This document shows, in pieces, positions 8,591 to 17,497 of a stretch of 64,000 bases of DNA (position 1 is its first letter; each line of letters begins with the position of its first letter). Under the pieces are notes generated by a model that ran no database searches, was not told where the DNA came from, and saw only the letters and a program-made list of their open reading frames with translations. Source of the stretch: Planctomycetota bacterium (GTDB lineage: Bacteria > Planctomycetota > JAJSAM01 > JAJVHW01); assembly GCA_024280885.1 (NCBI GenBank), contig JAJRPF010000074.1, forward strand, positions 1-64,000, written 5' to 3'. Position numbers and translations under genes: made by a program.

Positions 8591-9022
8591 GAGCGAGTGG
8601 CGGGGTTTGTGCGCCAGCACAAACCGTGACACTCGCGGTGAGGCGCAGGGAGCAGATTCCGCCTGCGAAACCAGCCCTCGCGGCGCGCTCGCTCACGCGT
8701 CGTGCGCAGACCCCGATGCGCGGCAGCGAACACCGAGCGCCGCCCCGGTTGAAGCAGTCGGAGCCGCGACCGAAGACGAACATGCGAGCGAGAGCGAGCG
8801 GGGAGCCGGAGGCGACCCCAACGCAACACCGTGAGGCGCAGGGAGCGGATTCAGCCTGCGAAACCGCCCACGCGACGCGCAGTCTTCCGCGTCGAGCTCC
8901 CGCCCCGATGCGCGGCAACGAACTCCAATCGCCACCCCAGTTGAAGCAGCCGGAGCCGTGACCAAAGCCGAACATGCGAGCGAGAGCGAGCGTGGCGACG
9001 GAGTCGCCACAAACACAGATAC
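8591..9022. repeat. Composite structured repeat array, copy 1
   Basis: Module order on the + strand: nested double hairpin H1 (outer arms 8593-8599/8630-8636, inner 9-bp arms 8604-8612/8617-8625, loop GCCA); box AGGCGCAGGGAGC; box CGATGCGCGGCAGCGAAC; box GGTTGAAGCAGTCGGAGCC followed by GAACATGCGAGCGAGAGCG; hairpin V1 (8800-8819, GGA loop with internal bulge); a second AGGCGCAGGGAGC box and repeats of the later boxes; hairpin V2 (8992-8999/9003-9010, GGA loop). The same modules recur at 24.0-24.4 and 50.66-51.02 kb. No credible gene is present. Leftward open frames across it are by-products of the repeat. Confidence 0.8.
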
Positions 9023-9069
9023 TTGTAACCGGCACAGCGTGAGCTCCGCTCACGCTGTGCCGGTTACAA
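9023..9069 (-). terminator. 22-bp perfect palindrome across the oligopeptidase stop codon
   Basis: Arms 9023-9044 and 9048-9069 pair perfectly around TCC (GGA in the gene's direction). The right arm includes the last codon and the TAA of the leftward oligopeptidase gene. The core GTGAGCTCCGCTCAC is shared with the palindrome at 24.4 kb and, imperfectly, with 51.03 kb. It should form a strong transcript 3' end. There is no T run, so termination, 3'-end protection or both are possible. Confidence 0.7.
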
Positions 9070-11169
9070 CCCGGAGTGCCGCAGTAGCGCGTCGGCTGTG
9101 GGTTCGCGACCGCGGAAGGCCTTGAAGACCTCCATCGGTGGCTCACTGCCGCCCTGCGCCAGCACGGTGTCGCGGAACCGGCGGCCGGTGCGAGACAGGG
9201 CCTCTTCGTCGTGGAGACCGGCTTCCTCGAACGCAGCGAACGCGTCGGCGGAAAGGACCTCGGCCCACTTGTAGCTGTAGTAGCCGGCGGAGTAGCCGCC
9301 CGCGAAGATGTGGCTGAAGGCGCAGAGGAAGCGGTCCTCGACGAGTGGCGGGATCAGGGTCGTGCGCTCCGCGACGCGATGCTGCACCGCGAATGCGTCC
9401 TCGGCGCCGGAGGCGACTTTCTGCGAACGATGAAGTTCGAGGTCGGTCTGCGCGAGATACAACTGGCGCAACATCGCGGTTCCGGCCTGATAGGTGCGCG
9501 CCGCAGCCAGCTTCTCGAAGAGTTCGTCGGGGAGCGGAGCGCCGGTCTCGACGTGCCCGCTGATCTCCTGGATCGTCGCGCGCTGGTAGCAGAAGTTCTC
9601 CATGAACTGCGACGGCAATTCGACGGCATCCCACTCCACGTTACGCGTGCCCGCGGCGAGCACTTCATCGACGGTCGTGAGCATGTGTTGCAGGCCGTGT
9701 CCGAACTCGTGGAAGAGCGTGTTCACCTCATCGAAGCTCATGAGCGAGGGCTGGTCGCCGACCGGCGGGGTGCCGTTGCAGACGAGATTGGCCACCGGCA
9801 ATCGGACGGCGTCGCCCGACGTCGCCAGTCGCTTGCTGCGGCAGATGCACTCGTCCATCCACGCACCACCGCGCTTCTCGCCAGGGCGGGAGTACGCATC
9901 GAGGAAGAACGCCCCGATCGCTCCCCCCTCGGCGTCCAGCACGCGGAAGAAGCGGACGTCGGCGTGCCAGACCGGCGCGTCGCCGTCCGCGGCTTCGATA
10001 CGCACTCCGAACAGGCGCTGGGCCAGGTGGAAGAGACCGGAGAGCACCTTCGGCATCGGGAAGTACGGGCGCAGGTCCTCCGCCTTGTAGTCGAAGCGCG
10101 CCTCGCGCAGGCGCGCCGACCAGAATGCAATATCCCAGAGCTGCAGGTCGTCGGCTTCTGCCGCATCCTGTTCTCTCGCGAACGCGCGCAGGTCGTCGAG
10201 ATCGGTCTCCGCGGCGTCGTACGACGCGGAGAGCAACTGCTCGAGGAGTTCCGAGACGGCGTCGACACTCGGCGCCATCTTGCTCGCGAGGCTGACCTCG
10301 GCGAACGATGGGTAGCCGAGCATTTGCGCCACCTCGGCGCGGAGCGCCAGAGTTCTCGCGATCAACGGCGTGTTGTCCAGGTCACCGACACTCGCGCGCG
10401 TCATGAATGCGCGATACAGATCCTCGCGGAGATCGCGACGTTGCGCGTTCTGCATGAACGGGATGTACGAGGGATAGTCGAGCGTCACACGCCACGGACC
10501 GACCTCCGCCGTTGCGTCGGCGTCGCCCGCATCGCGCGCGCTCTGCGCTGCCAATTGCCGCAGCGAGTCGGGCGTTCCGCCCATCTCAGCTGCGTCGCGA
10601 AGGGTCATGGAGTACGCCTTCGTCGCGTCGAGCACGTGATTGCTGAACGCCGTCCCGATACGGGCCAACTCCTGCTGGATCGCACTGAAGCGTTCGCGCG
10701 CGCTGCCATCGAGAGCGACGCCGGAGTGACGCGCCGAACGAACGAGACTCTCGACGATCCGCCGCTGACCACCTGTCAGTGTGGCGAATTCATCGCTCTC
10801 GGAGAGCCCGACGAGGGCATCGAAAATCGCGCGACTCTGCTGCTTGCGCAGGCTGAAGGTGACGACGTCGCTCTGCACCTCCTCGTACGCAGCGCGCAGC
10901 TCTGAACTATTCTTCACGCCCATCAGGTGACCGACGGTGCGCCACGCGGACCCGAGACGATCCTGCATCCGCTCCAAGGGCTCGACGGCGCTCTCCCATG
11001 TAGGCTCAACCGCAGCCTCGAGTCGCTCGAGATCAGCGGTGACCTCGGCGAGGATCGCACGCATGGCCGGGACCACATGCTCGGGCCGAACGCTGTCGTA
11101 CGCCGGCAATCCGCCCCTCTTCATGAGGGGGTTGGTCTCGATGGAAGCCGTCTCGCTCTGCTCACTCAC
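9064..11169 (-). CDS. prlC: Oligopeptidase A-like M3 metallopeptidase
   Basis: 701 residues, the usual length for oligopeptidase A. The zinc site is intact: HEFGHGLQHML near residue 486, with the third ligand expected in the downstream ELPSQFMENF region. The N-terminus (PLMKRGGLPAYDSVRPEHV) and the C-terminal FSHIFAGGYSAGYYSYKWA are typical of the family. It degrades short peptides, including cleaved signal peptides, in the cytoplasm; no signal sequence is seen. Start is GTG at 11169 with GGAGG nine bases upstream. Its stop lies inside a long palindrome. Confidence 0.93.
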   Translation of the reverse strand: MSEQSETASIETNPLMKRGGLPAYDSVRPEHVVPAMRAILAEVTADLERLEAAVEPTWESAVEPLERMQDRLGSAWRTVGHLMGVKNSSELRAAYEEVQSDVVTFSLRKQQSRAIFDALVGLSESDEFATLTGGQRRIVESLVRSARHSGVALDGSARERFSAIQQELARIGTAFSNHVLDATKAYSMTLRDAAEMGGTPDSLRQLAAQSARDAGDADATAEVGPWRVTLDYPSYIPFMQNAQRRDLREDLYRAFMTRASVGDLDNTPLIARTLALRAEVAQMLGYPSFAEVSLASKMAPSVDAVSELLEQLLSASYDAAETDLDDLRAFAREQDAAEADDLQLWDIAFWSARLREARFDYKAEDLRPYFPMPKVLSGLFHLAQRLFGVRIEAADGDAPVWHADVRFFRVLDAEGGAIGAFFLDAYSRPGEKRGGAWMDECICRSKRLATSGDAVRLPVANLVCNGTPPVGDQPSLMSFDEVNTLFHEFGHGLQHMLTTVDEVLAAGTRNVEWDAVELPSQFMENFCYQRATIQEISGHVETGAPLPDELFEKLAAARTYQAGTAMLRQLYLAQTDLELHRSQKVASGAEDAFAVQHRVAERTTLIPPLVEDRFLCAFSHIFAGGYSAGYYSYKWAEVLSADAFAAFEEAGLHDEEALSRTGRRFRDTVLAQGGSEPPMEVFKAFRGREPTADALLRHSGL

Positions 11170-11323
11170 GGGCCTGATCCTCCGTTGGGAGCGGGAGCTT
11201 AGCAGGCGCGATACTCGACGTGTCGACTCCTCCCCGAGGGTGCGGGGTGCGCTACGTCACATGCGAGCGTGGCGCGGGAAAGTGGCTCGTACGTGATCGG
11301 CGCGATCCTGTCAATATGGAGGG

Positions 11324-13972
11324 GTGTCGCGTCGACTCGCCCCTCCGTTCATGCTCCTCGCCCTCTGCGCCGTCATCGCTGCACTGACGGCGTCCTGGCT
11401 GGCGTCCAGGCCGGGCCCCACGTCGGGTTTCGCGCTCGGATCCGCCGTCGCGGCGAGGCTGCCGCACAAGCAAAACGAACACCCGCCGACGCACCGAGCG
11501 CGCGTCGTGGCCACCGCGTCTCGCCGGCAACTGACCGCGTCGGCGTCCGGCGCGACGCTGGTGACCGGCGAGGTCCGCTGCGCGATCGAAGGCGTCCGGG
11601 TCGAAGGCGCGCGCGTGACGATACTGCGTGCACCGATGGCAGACGGCGCCGAGGTCCTCTCCGACGCGGCGCAGGAGCGCATTCTCCAGACCACGATCCC
11701 GACGAACGTTCTGGCCGAAGAGATCACCGACTCATCCGGGAAATTCGCGTTCGACGGGCTGGATCCACGCAGGGTCATCGTCCGCGCGGAGGCCGACGGG
11801 TTCGGGACCGGCGTGTGCGACCCCGACGCCAACGGACGTACGATCGTGGAACTCGCCCCACCGGAGTCGCGTCGGCTACGCATCCTCGACGAGACCGACT
11901 TCCCGGTCCCCCTCGCGATAGCGTATCTCTACCACGTCTCGTGCGAGCACGCCCCCACGGCCAAATTCGAGCCCGATCGAGCGGGATGGCTGACGATCCC
12001 GGGCACGCTCAGCGACGAGATCGTCATCGTTGCGCCGGGCTACGCGATCCGCGCCGTCGAGGATCTCGCCGCGGTCGATGGAACTGCCATCGTGATGCGC
12101 CCCGAGATGACGATTTCCGGCATTGTCGTGAACGCGTCTGGTGAACCGTACGCGGAGGCCGTCGTCGTCAATCTGGACGACCGCATTCCGATGGCGCAGG
12201 CCGGACCCGACGGACGGTTCGTTCTGCGGGGGCTCGCCGAGAGTTCGTCCGCCGTCGAGATCCAGGCGCATGGCGCCGGCGCGATGCCGGTCACGGTGCA
12301 AGTCCACCCCGGTGCCCATGACGTGCGCATCGTTCTACGCGAGGCCGCTTCTGTCGCCGGCGAGGTGATCGCCGTTGACGGCGCGCCGGCCGCTCGCGCG
12401 ACGATCGTGGCGCGACTCGCCGACGGCACGCATGTCGATCGGGCGGTGACCGACCTGAAGGGGCGCTTCGAGTTCGCAACTCTTCCGTCGGAACCGGTTC
12501 AGTTCGAGTGCGTAGTGACAATCGCGAACGCCGACGACGATCCGCATCCTCGCGCCATCGGAAGCCGAGGCTCCGTACTCGTGTACGCGACTCCCGGCGA
12601 GCGCGTGCGCGATGTGATTATCCAACTGCAACCGGTGCCCGTCTCCTACGTGTATGCGCATTTCGTCGGCGCCGACTCCGCCATCGCGCCGGCCTGGATC
12701 CCGTTCTCGGCGGAGCTCGACCTGCCCGGAGGTGTCACGCAGGGCAAGCTCGGGCTCGCCTACTGGCGCCGCTTCCCGTTGCCACCAGGGACGACAATCG
12801 ACGCGCACATCCGGGCCTTCGGCGGTGTCGCTGTTCCGCGCACGTTCGACGTTGCCGTCACGACGCGCGCCGCTCCGGAAGGAGAACCGGATGTGATCCG
12901 CGTTCCGAGTACCGCCGGCGAGGCGCGTTTGCATCTCGTGACGTCGCGGTCGGACGGCCGCCCCATTCCCCTGATCGCCACCGCGTACTGGGCGGTCACG
13001 CAACCCGGGGGCCAGACGTCGCGGCTGACGATGCGCGCCCGCGACTCCACGGATCGGCCCGAAGCCATCGTAAGTGTCGAAGCGGGCCGCCCCGTCGAGA
13101 TCAGCGCGTGGGCTGACGGCTGCGCCACACTGTCATGGCGGCTCGACGGGCCGCCGGTTGGCGACTCTGAAGTGGAGTGCGTGCTCCCCCCGGAGTCCGT
13201 CGTCACCGGGAACCTCGTCACGCGCTCTGGACGTCCCGTGCGACGCGCGCAAGTCGAGGTGGTCGTCACTACCCAGGACGGACGAATCTCGAAGAGCGTC
13301 GCGGCTTTCGAGCAAGTGAAAGACGACGGCGGTTTCGTCGCCGATCAACTCGCCAGTGGACGTGCACGCCTCAGCGTCGTCGATGACCACTACCGCGTCG
13401 TCGCCGAGCAGACGTTCGACGTGCGCGCGGGACAGCAGCTGGATCTCGGCGCGGTGGTCGTCGGCACACTGCCGGTCGCTAGCGGCACAGTGACACTCGC
13501 CGGCGCGTCCGCGAGCGGGGTCGGGCTCCAAGTCGTTGGCGGCGACGGATTCATCGCAGAGACGTCCACCGACGCGCGCGGACAATTTGATTTCGCCGTC
13601 CCGCCACGCGACGGCGCATGGCTCGTGGTGCTCGACGGCGACGGTGCGGACGAGATCGGTTACGACCTGGCGGACGTTCTCACGACATCGCCCGTGCGGT
13701 TGCGCGGCGGGTCGTCGGGAAGTCTGACGCTTGTCGGCATCGACGCGGAGGGACGAGAGAACGACCGCGATCTGGTTCCAGAAGTTCGGCTACCGGGCGG
13801 CCCCCGCATACGCATCAGCTGGTTCATGCGACGCAACGCGTGGCACGTGCATGGACTGCCCGCCGGCGACGTCGAGGTATTGATCGCGCGTCCCAACGCA
13901 ACGCCACTCCGCGCGCGCGCCACGGTCATCTCTGGTGAGCACGTCCGCGTCGATTTCGACCCCGACGATTGA
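11324..13972 (+). CDS. Large exported protein with repeated CarboxypepD-regulatory-like domains
   Basis: 882 residues. A short basic N-terminus and a hydrophobic signal or anchor (LLALCAVIAALTASWLAS) are followed by a chain of beta-sandwich repeats with the pattern DSSGKFAFDGLDPRRV, GPDGRFVLRGLAES, DLKGRFEFATLPSEP, DARGQFDFAVPP. That is the carboxypeptidase-regulatory-like/SpaA-like repeat, here about six to eight units. No protease or other catalytic domain is visible. It is probably a surface or periplasmic structural protein. GGAGG is almost touching the GTG at 11324; an in-frame ATG at 11351 would still retain the hydrophobic segment. It converges with the next gene, 18 bases away. Confidence 0.8.
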   Translation: MSRRLAPPFMLLALCAVIAALTASWLASRPGPTSGFALGSAVAARLPHKQNEHPPTHRARVVATASRRQLTASASGATLVTGEVRCAIEGVRVEGARVTILRAPMADGAEVLSDAAQERILQTTIPTNVLAEEITDSSGKFAFDGLDPRRVIVRAEADGFGTGVCDPDANGRTIVELAPPESRRLRILDETDFPVPLAIAYLYHVSCEHAPTAKFEPDRAGWLTIPGTLSDEIVIVAPGYAIRAVEDLAAVDGTAIVMRPEMTISGIVVNASGEPYAEAVVVNLDDRIPMAQAGPDGRFVLRGLAESSSAVEIQAHGAGAMPVTVQVHPGAHDVRIVLREAASVAGEVIAVDGAPAARATIVARLADGTHVDRAVTDLKGRFEFATLPSEPVQFECVVTIANADDDPHPRAIGSRGSVLVYATPGERVRDVIIQLQPVPVSYVYAHFVGADSAIAPAWIPFSAELDLPGGVTQGKLGLAYWRRFPLPPGTTIDAHIRAFGGVAVPRTFDVAVTTRAAPEGEPDVIRVPSTAGEARLHLVTSRSDGRPIPLIATAYWAVTQPGGQTSRLTMRARDSTDRPEAIVSVEAGRPVEISAWADGCATLSWRLDGPPVGDSEVECVLPPESVVTGNLVTRSGRPVRRAQVEVVVTTQDGRISKSVAAFEQVKDDGGFVADQLASGRARLSVVDDHYRVVAEQTFDVRAGQQLDLGAVVVGTLPVASGTVTLAGASASGVGLQVVGGDGFIAETSTDARGQFDFAVPPRDGAWLVVLDGDGADEIGYDLADVLTTSPVRLRGGSSGSLTLVGIDAEGRENDRDLVPEVRLPGGPRIRISWFMRRNAWHVHGLPAGDVEVLIARPNATPLRARATVISGEHVRVDFDPDD

Positions 13973-13990
13973 CGTCGGCGGCGGAGACGT

Positions 13991-15694
13991 CTATTGCGGC
14001 GGCCGGAGTTGATAGAGATACGCGTTGCCGACGCGACCGATCTCTCCCATCTCGTTGCCATGGCGACGGACCAATTCGCGAACGGCCGACGAGCGCGGAT
14101 CGACGAATGAGTCCACAAGCAGCAGCTCGACGCCGGACGCACGCATCCGGGCGATCGCCGCCGACGGAGCTTCGGTCGGTGACGTGGTCGTCGCGGTGCG
14201 GCCGGTCAGCAGCGCAGCGATGCGTGGGTTCGCGGCCATGACTGGGCCTGCGGGGGCGCTCGAATCGTCGCGAATTGCAGCGCACATCATCAGGTACGAC
14301 GCGATGGTAGTGCTCCGCTGCGGGAACTCCGCGTCGGGCATCCCCCACGTTGCGTGAAACGCCGCGACATCGGGTGTGCGCAGGTTCGACTGCGCACCCT
14401 CCACGACGGGCGTCAAGCGCGCTGCGCGCGGTCGCGTTCGTGTCGAGTAGCGCACGGCGTTGGGAAGCAAGAGGAGGAGACCGACCCCTATGACCGCTCC
14501 GACGCGCAGCGCCGGACGCGCCCACGCAAGCACGGCCGTCGCCCCCTCCAGGACGAAGAGCACAAGGAACGGGACGAGCGGAACACCAAAGCGCGGATCG
14601 CTGAAGTTCCACGCACAGAGCATTGTGAGATACGTGAGGGCAAAGCCCTCCGGCGCGCGCAATCGCCGCGTCCGGCTCACGCCCACGACGACGCCGACGA
14701 TTGCGAAGGCCCAGAACGCCCACCCGGCGGCGTCCCAGACGAAGCCCGCATCCGGGAACACGAACGCGGGGAGCTGCGGGATGTACTCGTGGAAGAGGGC
14801 GTTCCAGAATCGCACGGGCAGCGACGCGTCTCCGGTACCCACGCCGCTCGTGAGCACATCCAGATACGTGCCGCCTGGACCCGCGAGATTTCCGTAGGCA
14901 AACCACGCGACCGTGACGGCGACGAGTACGGCAGCGGGCGCGCGCCCAGAGCGTCCGCCTCGCCAGCGGGGCACGACGAGCGCGAGCAGTACCCACGGGA
15001 CGAGCGCCACCCCCGCGGTCCGCGTCAGGACTGCCGCGGCGGCACAGACGGCGGCGGTCATCGCGGCGCGGGGCGGACGCTCGTGCCTCTCGCGCGCACC
15101 GGGATCGGCGTCTGTTCCGCTGTCTGTGTCAAGTGCGAGCAGTGCACCCAGGACAAACGCCAAGAACGGTAGTTCCGAGAGAACGTCGGTCGCGCAGCGC
15201 AGCCAGAGCGCCGACAGCGAGAGCCCCAGCGCGGCGGCCCCCGCCGCAACAGGATGCACTCCGCGGCGCACCACAAAGAGTGTCAGCAAACCGACTGCGG
15301 TTCCACTCGCGACGGAGAGGAAGAGATGTACGCCGAGAAACGACTCTGGAACCTCTCCGACGAACGGCACGAGCATGAGCGGGAGAAGCGGTGGATACGT
15401 TGTGTGCGCGGCGGGTTCGCCGAGCGTCCACGTCGTCACATACGTGAAGTTCTCACGCAGGGATCGGGCGAGGAGAACGTACTCCGCGTCGTCACCGCCG
15501 AGACCGCCGAGCTCGCTGGAGACGACGAGGGCGGCGGCCAGGAATGCACAGAACGCCGCCACACCGACGCATGCGCGGCGCAGCACGCGTGATGGGTGTT
15601 GCTCGGGGCTGAGGGGCACACACCCTTCATCGCCCCCGCGATCGGTTAGCTGGAGCCCCGCTGGCGTCCGATTCCGCTCCGCTGAGCGCGACAC
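13991..15694 (-). CDS. GT39/ArnT-type membrane glycosyltransferase
   Basis: 567 residues with about ten hydrophobic segments. The first periplasmic loop contains GGLGGDDAEYVLLARSL: the paired acidic residues close after the first membrane helix are the catalytic signature of GT-C enzymes of the PMT/ArnT class. TTYPPLLPLMLVP follows, as usual in the family. It would use a polyprenyl-phosphate sugar donor to modify a lipid or protein outside the membrane; the acceptor cannot be told. The first 35 residues are polar and the GTG start at 15694 has no strong ribosome site, so the true start may be slightly downstream. Confidence 0.75.
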   Translation of the reverse strand: MSRSAERNRTPAGLQLTDRGGDEGCVPLSPEQHPSRVLRRACVGVAAFCAFLAAALVVSSELGGLGGDDAEYVLLARSLRENFTYVTTWTLGEPAAHTTYPPLLPLMLVPFVGEVPESFLGVHLFLSVASGTAVGLLTLFVVRRGVHPVAAGAAALGLSLSALWLRCATDVLSELPFLAFVLGALLALDTDSGTDADPGARERHERPPRAAMTAAVCAAAAVLTRTAGVALVPWVLLALVVPRWRGGRSGRAPAAVLVAVTVAWFAYGNLAGPGGTYLDVLTSGVGTGDASLPVRFWNALFHEYIPQLPAFVFPDAGFVWDAAGWAFWAFAIVGVVVGVSRTRRLRAPEGFALTYLTMLCAWNFSDPRFGVPLVPFLVLFVLEGATAVLAWARPALRVGAVIGVGLLLLLPNAVRYSTRTRPRAARLTPVVEGAQSNLRTPDVAAFHATWGMPDAEFPQRSTTIASYLMMCAAIRDDSSAPAGPVMAANPRIAALLTGRTATTTSPTEAPSAAIARMRASGVELLLVDSFVDPRSSAVRELVRRHGNEMGEIGRVGNAYLYQLRPPQ

Positions 15695-15713
15695 GGCGCC
15701 ACTGCGCGCAGAA

Positions 15714-16604
15714 CTACGCGCCGGGCCCGCGCGCTACCTGCTCGTTCAGCGCGGCGACGAACTCTCGTACGAGCGCGCGATTGAACGTGGTCTTGCGCGC
15801 GGCGACCGACACGGGGCGCACGAGGCCGGGAGCGGGGAAGCGCAGCGGGCGCCGCACGCCGAGTGCCCGCACAACGCCGAGCGGCGCGAGGGCGTTCGCC
15901 ATCCCGGCACGCGCCATCTGCACGGCGCACGCAAACGACTCGACGACGTGTTCGACGACGAGCTCGACGCCTGCCTCGCGCCGCAAGTGCGGAAGTCGCC
16001 GCGCGACGCTGCGCCATGTCGCCGCGGTCGGCTCGATGGTGAGCACGGGGATCGGCTCTCGCGACGCAAGCGCGCGGCGCAACGCGGCGCCTTGCCCTTG
16101 CGCCGGCACGAGGACCATCTCCTCTTCGAGTAACTCGAAGGAGTCGAGATCCGACGCAGCATCGCTCTCGCCTGCGACCAGGGCGAGGAGGCAATCGCCG
16201 GAGCGAACGCGGTCAAGCGCTACGGGCGATCGATGCGCGTGCGGTTGCAGGACGAGTCCTTCGATCGAACGCGCAGCAACGGCGAGCAGGCCCGCCCCCC
16301 ACGACGAAAGGACCGACTCGGAGACGCTGATCGAGATCGTCCCGCGCGGTGCCGAGTCCTCGAGAAGGAGTGCCGACTTCAGGTCCCCGAGCGGCCCCCG
16401 AACGCGTCGCACGAAGCGCGCGCCATGCGTCGTGAGCCGCACGCGGCGTCCGTCCTTCTCGAGCAACTCCGCGCCCACGTCGCCTTCGAGTGCCGAGACG
16501 CGCTTGCTCACTGCCGACTGCGTGATGCGCAACGCCGTCGCTGCGCGCCCTGTGGTGCCGTGCTCCACCAGAGCGAGGAGCGCGTCGAGTTGGTCAATCG
16601 TCAT
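15714..16604 (-). CDS. LysR family transcriptional regulator
   Basis: 296 residues. The N-terminal winged helix is complete (MTIDQLDALLALVEHGTTG, then AATALRITQSAVSKRVSALE), followed by the linker and a substrate-binding domain. It is divergent from the TauE/SafE permease gene with a 74-base gap, the classic arrangement for a LysR regulator and its target. The likely job is control of that exporter in response to its substrate, which is unknown. The C-terminal part is rather Ala/Arg-rich but in frame throughout. Confidence 0.9.
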   Translation of the reverse strand: MTIDQLDALLALVEHGTTGRAATALRITQSAVSKRVSALEGDVGAELLEKDGRRVRLTTHGARFVRRVRGPLGDLKSALLLEDSAPRGTISISVSESVLSSWGAGLLAVAARSIEGLVLQPHAHRSPVALDRVRSGDCLLALVAGESDAASDLDSFELLEEEMVLVPAQGQGAALRRALASREPIPVLTIEPTAATWRSVARRLPHLRREAGVELVVEHVVESFACAVQMARAGMANALAPLGVVRALGVRRPLRFPAPGLVRPVSVAARKTTFNRALVREFVAALNEQVARGPGA

Positions 16605-16678
16605 TGAGTCGAATTCCTACGTGATTAGAGTAGATCTTATCTCATCTGGACTTGGATTGAAAAGCGCAAAATACGTGC
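16605..16678. promoter_or_regulatory. Divergent promoter/operator between lysR-type and permease genes
   Basis: The 74-base gap is clearly more A/T-rich than its surroundings, with GATTAGAGTAGATCTTATC containing an AGATCT palindrome (16632-16637) inside a loose dyad. LysR regulators bind such interrupted dyads. The assignment rests on position and composition only. Confidence 0.45.
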
Positions 16679-17419
16679 GTGTTGAGTGCTTTCGCCCTGG
16701 CCGCCGCTGTCATCGCAACGAGTACGCTCTCGGGCGTGTTCGGCATGGGCGGCGGGATGATCCTCATGGGCGTCTACGCGACGCTGCTGCCCGTCCGCGA
16801 CGCGATGGTGCTCCACGGCGTCACGCAACTCGCATCGAACGGGTTCCGCTGCTGGCTCCTGCGGCGCCACATCCATACACCGGTGCTCGCGTGGTACGGA
16901 CTCGGAGCGGCAGCAGGCGTCACGATCTTCATCGCGTTCCGATTCGTGCCCGACAAGGCGACGCTCTATGTGGCGCTCGGCGCGCTACCGCTGGTGGCGG
17001 CCGCGCTGCCCAGGTCGATCGGATTGTCGATCGAGGTGCGACCGCTCGCGGTGACGTGTGGCGCCGTCGTCACCGCCGCGCAGCTATCGGCCGGCGTTTC
17101 GGGTCCGCTGCTCGACATCTTCTTCGTCCGCGGGACGCTCGATCGCCGCCAGGTAATCGGCACCAAGGCCGTGACGCAGACGCTCGGGCATCTGCTCAAG
17201 TTGCTCTACTTCGGGCTCGTCGTGACCGGTGACGGGGCACGACCGCTGCCCGTGTGGGTCTACCCACTCGTCATCGCCTCCGCGATCGTGGGCACGCGCG
17301 CAGGGAGGGCGCTACTCGGCGTACTGGGCGAGCACCGCTTCCGCGTCACGTCGCGTGCGCTGGTGGGTGCGATCGCCGCCGTCTATCTGGTGCGCGGTAT
17401 CAGCCTGGGGGTCCGCTGA
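16679..17419 (+). CDS. TauE/SafE (TSUP) family permease
   Basis: 246 residues with seven to eight hydrophobic helices and the family's N-terminal GVFGMGGGMILMG and second-half repeat VSGPLLDIFFVRG followed by GTKAVTQTLGHLLKLLYFG. TSUP proteins move sulfite, sulfoacetate or other small organic sulfur anions across the inner membrane. The substrate here is not evident. Start is GTG at 16679. Divergent from a LysR regulator, which probably controls it. Confidence 0.88.
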   Translation: MLSAFALAAAVIATSTLSGVFGMGGGMILMGVYATLLPVRDAMVLHGVTQLASNGFRCWLLRRHIHTPVLAWYGLGAAAGVTIFIAFRFVPDKATLYVALGALPLVAAALPRSIGLSIEVRPLAVTCGAVVTAAQLSAGVSGPLLDIFFVRGTLDRRQVIGTKAVTQTLGHLLKLLYFGLVVTGDGARPLPVWVYPLVIASAIVGTRAGRALLGVLGEHRFRVTSRALVGAIAAVYLVRGISLGVR

Positions 17420-17497
17420 CGTAAGCGCAACCCAGTAAGGCGCGACCGGAAGCCGGAACAGAGCACGGACGGCGCGCAGGCTCTGACCGGACCTCGA

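Noticed and set aside
8591..9022. CRISPR array
   Set aside because: The repeats are modular and unequal, with no constant repeat/spacer period and no cas genes.
9023..9069. Integron attC site at the gene 3' end
   Set aside because: A palindrome directly after a gene recalls attC, but the GTTRRRY/RYYYAAC core pair is not present in all copies, no integrase is seen, and the flanking genes are large housekeeping genes rather than cassettes.
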